Shown here in pieces: positions 13,777 through 16,829 of a stretch of 16,829 bases of DNA (the stretch's first letter is position 1; every line of letters starts with the position of its first letter). Both the position numbers and the translations under genes were made by a program. The notes beneath the pieces are model-generated. The model did no database searches. It was not told where the DNA came from and saw nothing but the letters and a program-made list of their open reading frames with translations. The stretch spans positions 1-16,829 of the forward strand of contig JBCCMA010000073.1 of NCBI GenBank assembly GCA_039026595.1. Direction: 5' to 3'. Source of the stretch: JBCCMA01 sp039026595 (lineage in GTDB: Bacteria; Pseudomonadota; Gammaproteobacteria; Steroidobacterales; JBCCMA01).

Positions 13777-14547
13777 TCAGGGCTTGTAGAACACCAGGAA
13801 GTGCTGCTGGGGGAGAAAATCGTCGTTGCGCTCGAACTCAAGCCCCAGCGCGTTCATTTCCTTGCGTGCCTGAGCCACTGACATTTTGTGCAGTCTTTTT
13901 ATTGGCACCGACGGGTCCTCGGCACGGTATTCGATCAAAACCAGACGCCCGCCGGACTTCAGCGCCATCACCATCGAACTGCCCATACCCAGCGGGTCGC
14001 TAAACTCGTGGTACGCGTCAACAATGAAGATCAGATCGACGGCGTTTGGGGGCAGCCGGGTATCGGACTCGGTACCGAGTATCGTCTCAACGTTTGCAGG
14101 CGCGCCGTCCGCCTTGCGGGCCTCGATGATCTCCAGCATCTCAGGCTGAATATCCACGGCCAGTACGCGCCCATCGGGCACGCGGCGTGCGACCGGAAAA
14201 CTGAAATACCCCGTGCCGGCTCCGATGTCGGCCACGACGGCATCATCGGTGAGCGGCAGCGCCGCAATCAACAGGTCAGTCCGTTCTTCGCGCTCCCGGC
14301 CCGAGCGCTCCAGCCAGCGGGCACCCAAATGTCCCATGACCTGCGAGATCTCGCGCCCGAGATAGACGCGGCCGATGCCATCACGACTGGGGGTGACCGT
14401 TGTGTAGGTTTCAGTGTCGAGAGATTCTCGCGGCGGATCATCGCCGGGCGGGGTCGGATGGCAGGCAATCAGAAACGCAAACGCGCCAAGTACCAACAGG
14501 TACGAGGAGCGCCGCGTTGATTCTGGAAAACGTTCAGTTGCGATCAA
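13777..14547 (-). CDS. Methyltransferase-fold protein with lipoprotein signal peptide
   Basis: A 256-residue class I SAM-dependent methyltransferase-fold protein. Motif I is VVADIGAGTGYFSF at residues 104-117, the acidic residue after strand 2 is D132 in VLAVDIQPEML, and DLIFIVDAYHEF at 171-182 is the post-motif. Oddly, it opens with an export signal: positively charged RR, a hydrophobic stretch at 16-28, and the lipobox LIAC with C29, followed by a Pro-rich linker. As written it would be a lipid-anchored envelope protein, where SAM is not expected. The start is TTG at 14547, overlapping the TPR stop by 4 bases; there is no good downstream start before the methyltransferase domain that would remove the signal. 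It is the last gene of the exbD-tonB-TPR run. Substrate unknown; it may be a non-catalytic or SAM-independent version of the fold. Confidence 0.8.
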   Translation of the reverse strand: MIATERFPESTRRSSYLLVLGAFAFLIACHPTPPGDDPPRESLDTETYTTVTPSRDGIGRVYLGREISQVMGHLGARWLERSGREREERTDLLIAALPLTDDAVVADIGAGTGYFSFPVARRVPDGRVLAVDIQPEMLEIIEARKADGAPANVETILGTESDTRLPPNAVDLIFIVDAYHEFSDPLGMGSSMVMALKSGGRLVLIEYRAEDPSVPIKRLHKMSVAQARKEMNALGLEFERNDDFLPQQHFLVFYKP

Positions 14548-15884
14548 TCGTCGCTGCTGCCCGCTTTAGCCTGACGCCGTCTGGCTTCGTCGCCGGCGGC
14601 CTTCACGGCGCGCAGCGCTTCCCGACGGCGCTCTTCCTTGTCGATATGCGACAACCACTGATTGGCTCGACGCGATTCGCGACCGCCGGTGGCCGCCTGA
14701 AAAGCCTGCCGTGCCTCGCCGAGTTTGTCGGCATTGAACAGTGCCGTGCCCAAAAGAATGCGCGCTTCGCCTTCATTGCGAAGACCGCCCTTCCGGATAG
14801 CCTCGCGGGCTGACGCAGCCGCTTCGCTAAAGTTATCGACGTTCAGCTGGCTGTACGCGATGCGAAGATCGAGCTTGCCATCCGAGGACAGCGACGCGGC
14901 GCGCTGGAGCACCGGCAGCGCCTTCTCGTCCTCCCGCGCAGCGCCCCAGGCCTGTGACAGCAGGCGCAAATTCGACAGGTCATTCTCAACAATTCCGTCG
15001 TTAATCGCTTTTTCGAGCGTCTGCGCGCCACGCAGCGGATCGCCGTTCATCATGTACAGCTGTGACAAATTCCGGAGGTCCTGCGAACGGTCCAGATAGC
15101 CCTGCATATTGGCCACCTCGAGGACAGCGAGCTGACGCTCTTCATCGCCAATTTCCCCGTACACTGCTGACAACTGATTCCAGTACTCGCGCTTTGGAAA
15201 GCGCGCGATCAGCTGGTTGAGAACGGCGGCTACTCCCGCATATTCCTTCAGCTCGTAGTGATAGACGCGTTTCAGCAGCAGCCAGTTTTCCTTGACCGAC
15301 TGACCTTTATCGTTGGCAATGCTGATCGCCTTGTTCAACGGCGCCAGGGCATTGCGGTACTGCTTTTCCTGATAGTAGGCCTGCGACAGGAACACATACG
15401 GGCCCGGCGCCGGGTTGTCCGCACCTCGTAGCCAGGTCTCGAGCAGTTCAATGGCCTTTGGATAGTTCTCGACAGTAAAGTAGAGCTGCCCCAACGCGGA
15501 AATCGCCTGCGTTTCCATCGCTTCCGGCAGATCGGGCTGGGCGCGCACGTTTTCATACGCCGAGATCGCGTCGCGGAACCGCTCCTGCTGGAAGTAAATG
15601 AAGGCGTAAAAACTATACAGCTGCGCGGTTTCGTAGCTGTTCAGATCGTCCTGGCGGCTCAGCTTGTCGAGAATTTTGAGCGCCGCCGCGTACTGATCGT
15701 TCTCGCCAAGTTCCTGCGCCTCGATGAGTTGCTTGTAGACCTTTTCGCGCAAAGACGGCGTCTTCTTGGTCTTGCGCTCCTGCTGCTGGTCATCCTGAGC
15801 GACAGCGCTGGGTGCGGCGGGCAGACCGACCGCAAGGGCCATCGCAACACTCACAAGGATCGCTCTCATACCAGTGAACCTCAT
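14544..15884 (-). CDS. Periplasmic TPR-repeat protein of the TonB2-type cluster
   Basis: A 446-residue secreted protein. Residues 1-29 are a signal peptide (MRAILVSVAMALAVGLPAA then the cleavage site AVA before Q30). The rest is helical TPR repeats from about residue 45 to 415, for example NDQYAAALKILDKL, ERFRDAISAYENV, ENYPKAIELLETWL and KQYRNALAPLNKAI, ending in a charged Lys/Arg-rich tail. The family is known as the TPR gene downstream of exbB-exbD-tonB2 clusters in marine gammaproteobacteria, where it is thought to help TonB-dependent uptake. The ATG at 15884 overlaps the tonB stop by 4 bases (ATGA). An internal ATG at residue 6 has GAGG 9 bases upstream and is a possible alternative start that keeps the signal peptide. 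Confidence 0.85.
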   Translation of the reverse strand: MRFTGMRAILVSVAMALAVGLPAAPSAVAQDDQQQERKTKKTPSLREKVYKQLIEAQELGENDQYAAALKILDKLSRQDDLNSYETAQLYSFYAFIYFQQERFRDAISAYENVRAQPDLPEAMETQAISALGQLYFTVENYPKAIELLETWLRGADNPAPGPYVFLSQAYYQEKQYRNALAPLNKAISIANDKGQSVKENWLLLKRVYHYELKEYAGVAAVLNQLIARFPKREYWNQLSAVYGEIGDEERQLAVLEVANMQGYLDRSQDLRNLSQLYMMNGDPLRGAQTLEKAINDGIVENDLSNLRLLSQAWGAAREDEKALPVLQRAASLSSDGKLDLRIAYSQLNVDNFSEAAASAREAIRKGGLRNEGEARILLGTALFNADKLGEARQAFQAATGGRESRRANQWLSHIDKEERRREALRAVKAAGDEARRRQAKAGSSDD

Positions 15885-16495
15885 TGGTCAAGCACGTAGG
15901 TGAATCGATTCTGCACGCCAGGGACGGCGATTGCTTCGCCGTCGACGACCCGCGGCTTGTACTTGAATTTCAACGACGCCTTCAGCGACGCCCGTTCGAA
16001 CAGCGAGCTGGAGCAGTCCACCACGCGCGGGTTCTCGACCGTGCCAAGCACAGTGACCGTGTACTCGACCGTGCAGTATCCCTCAATGCCCCGCTGCTGG
16101 GCCCGACGTGGATAGATCGGTGACACCTTTACAATCGGCAGATATTCGCCGTCCGACTCCGTCAGCCCGAACGCGCTGCCGATGGACATGTCGCCGGAGT
16201 CCACCGCCACCGGTGCGACGTATATATTCTGTGCTTCCGGGTTCAGGCTGTCCTGCTGCGGCGGCGCCATGTCGGGGGGCGCCTCCTCCGGTTTCGGCGG
16301 GCGCTTGCGCTCGCGCTGTTTGACCTCGGTCACCTCTTCTTTTTCCACCCGCACAAAGTCGACAAACCGGAACGGCTCGTTGTCGTTGAGCAGGTTTTCA
16401 CCCGTTGCGATCAGATACTGCATCAACCACAACAGAAAGATCGCGACCGCACCGCCGACAACTACGCCAAGCCCGTATCGAACAAACGCGGCCAT
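15881..16495 (-). CDS. tonB: Energy transducer TonB (TonB2-like)
   Basis: Transmits proton-motive force from the ExbB/ExbD motor to outer-membrane TonB-dependent receptors. The 204-residue protein has one N-terminal membrane helix (about residues 7-30). A short Lys/Pro/Glu-rich periplasmic linker follows (RERKRPPKPEEAPPDMAPPQ, about 61-80). The C-terminal domain starts at SPIYPRRAQQRGIEGYC and includes the Y-P--A---GIEG and KFKYKPRVVDGEAI signatures. The short linker and the lack of a histidine in the helix set it apart from E. coli TonB and fit TonB2-type proteins. Two cysteines, C141 and C161, lie in the C-terminal domain and could form a disulfide. It starts one base after the exbD stop and overlaps the TPR gene by 4 bases. 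Confidence 0.9.
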   Translation of the reverse strand: MAAFVRYGLGVVVGGAVAIFLLWLMQYLIATGENLLNDNEPFRFVDFVRVEKEEVTEVKQRERKRPPKPEEAPPDMAPPQQDSLNPEAQNIYVAPVAVDSGDMSIGSAFGLTESDGEYLPIVKVSPIYPRRAQQRGIEGYCTVEYTVTVLGTVENPRVVDCSSSLFERASLKASLKFKYKPRVVDGEAIAVPGVQNRFTYVLDQ

Positions 16496-16496
16496 A

Positions 16497-16829
16497 TCAG
16501 GTCACCTCCGCAGCGAGCGACACCGGTACACCCACCGTGTTTGCGGCGTCCATAACTTTCGTCAAGGTATCGACGTTTGCGTTCTTGTCCGCCTGGATGA
16601 TGACGCTGCCCTGTGGGCTTTCAATGTGAGCCCGCTGGATCTGGGGCCGAAGCTGACGGATATCGATGCGTCGGCGGTCCATCCAGATCTCATTGTTGGC
16701 GCTAATCGCAATCAGGATATTGGCCTTCTCTTGCTTGGTCGCCGTCGCCGCTTCCGGCTTGGTGACGTCGAGACCCGACTCCTTGACGAACGATGCCGTG
16801 ACGATGAAGAAGATCAGCATGATGAACAC
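16497..16829 (-). CDS. exbD: ExbD-type biopolymer transport protein, 5' end missing
   Basis: Proton-channel partner of TonB. The 110 visible residues begin in the middle of the single membrane helix (VFIMLIFFIVTASF), then KESGLDVTKPEA and a periplasmic domain with VIIQADKNANVDTLTKVMDAANTVGVPVSLA, the usual ExbD ending. The gene runs off the right edge; the essential aspartate of the family sits a residue or two before the visible VF, just outside the window. The stop lies one base before tonB, and exbB is expected further upstream. Confidence 0.92.
   Translation of the reverse strand: MFIMLIFFIVTASFVKESGLDVTKPEAATATKQEKANILIAISANNEIWMDRRRIDIRQLRPQIQRAHIESPQGSVIIQADKNANVDTLTKVMDAANTVGVPVSLAAEVT

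Noticed and set aside
13695..13841. An upstream extension of the MscS frame
   Set aside because: The extra residues are Ser/Thr-rich without homology and would overlap the methyltransferase gene; the ATG at 13694 has a good ribosome site.
1..16829. tRNA or rRNA genes, CRISPR arrays, insertion sequences, attachment sites
   Set aside because: I read both strands for cloverleaf arms, regularly spaced repeats, transposase motifs and terminal inverted repeats and saw none.

Overview
The window is about 16.8 kb of GC-rich, densely coding bacterial chromosome, most likely from a gammaproteobacterium. That assignment is inferred from a YhhQ-type transporter, an ExbD/TonB2/TPR cluster, an E. coli-type IspA, HDOD and MscS genes, and very short gaps. 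There are no tRNA or rRNA genes, insertion sequences, phage genes or CRISPR arrays, and no gap between genes exceeds 150 bp.

Layout. At 1-4.5 kb are the 3' end of a queuosine-precursor transporter gene (yhhQ, +), a convergent HDOD-domain gene (-), a short RNase J (-), and a large multi-pass membrane protein I do not recognise (-). At 4.56-5.86 kb is a + strand pair with overlapping ends: a single-domain asparaginase-like protein and a mARC/YcbX-like MOSC protein. At 5.87-12.83 kb is the core of the window, an isoprenoid cluster. A minus-strand run reads mvaD, phosphomevalonate kinase, squalene/phytoene synthase, an HMG-CoA reductase-mevalonate kinase fusion, and idi. A divergent farnesyl diphosphate synthase gene (ispA, +) lies on the other side of a 71-bp gap. 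A hairpin with a T-tract then separates ispA from a convergent mscS (-). At 13.8-16.8 kb a tightly overlapping minus-strand operon encodes ExbD (truncated by the window edge), TonB, a periplasmic TPR protein, and a methyltransferase-fold protein with a lipoprotein signal.

How the genes work together. The isoprenoid genes account for every step from HMG-CoA to squalene: HMG-CoA to mevalonate to phosphomevalonate (fusion), to diphosphomevalonate (PMK), to IPP (MvaD), to DMAPP (Idi), to FPP (IspA), and to squalene or a related C30 product (squalene synthase family). HMG-CoA synthase and a dedicated thiolase are not in the window. Most proteobacteria make IPP by the MEP route, so a mevalonate cluster here is notable.

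The two observations I consider most worth following are the HMGR-MVK fusion (positions 6426-8675) and a near-perfect 21-bp palindrome (11883-11903) in the divergent control region, which could be the operator for the whole pathway.
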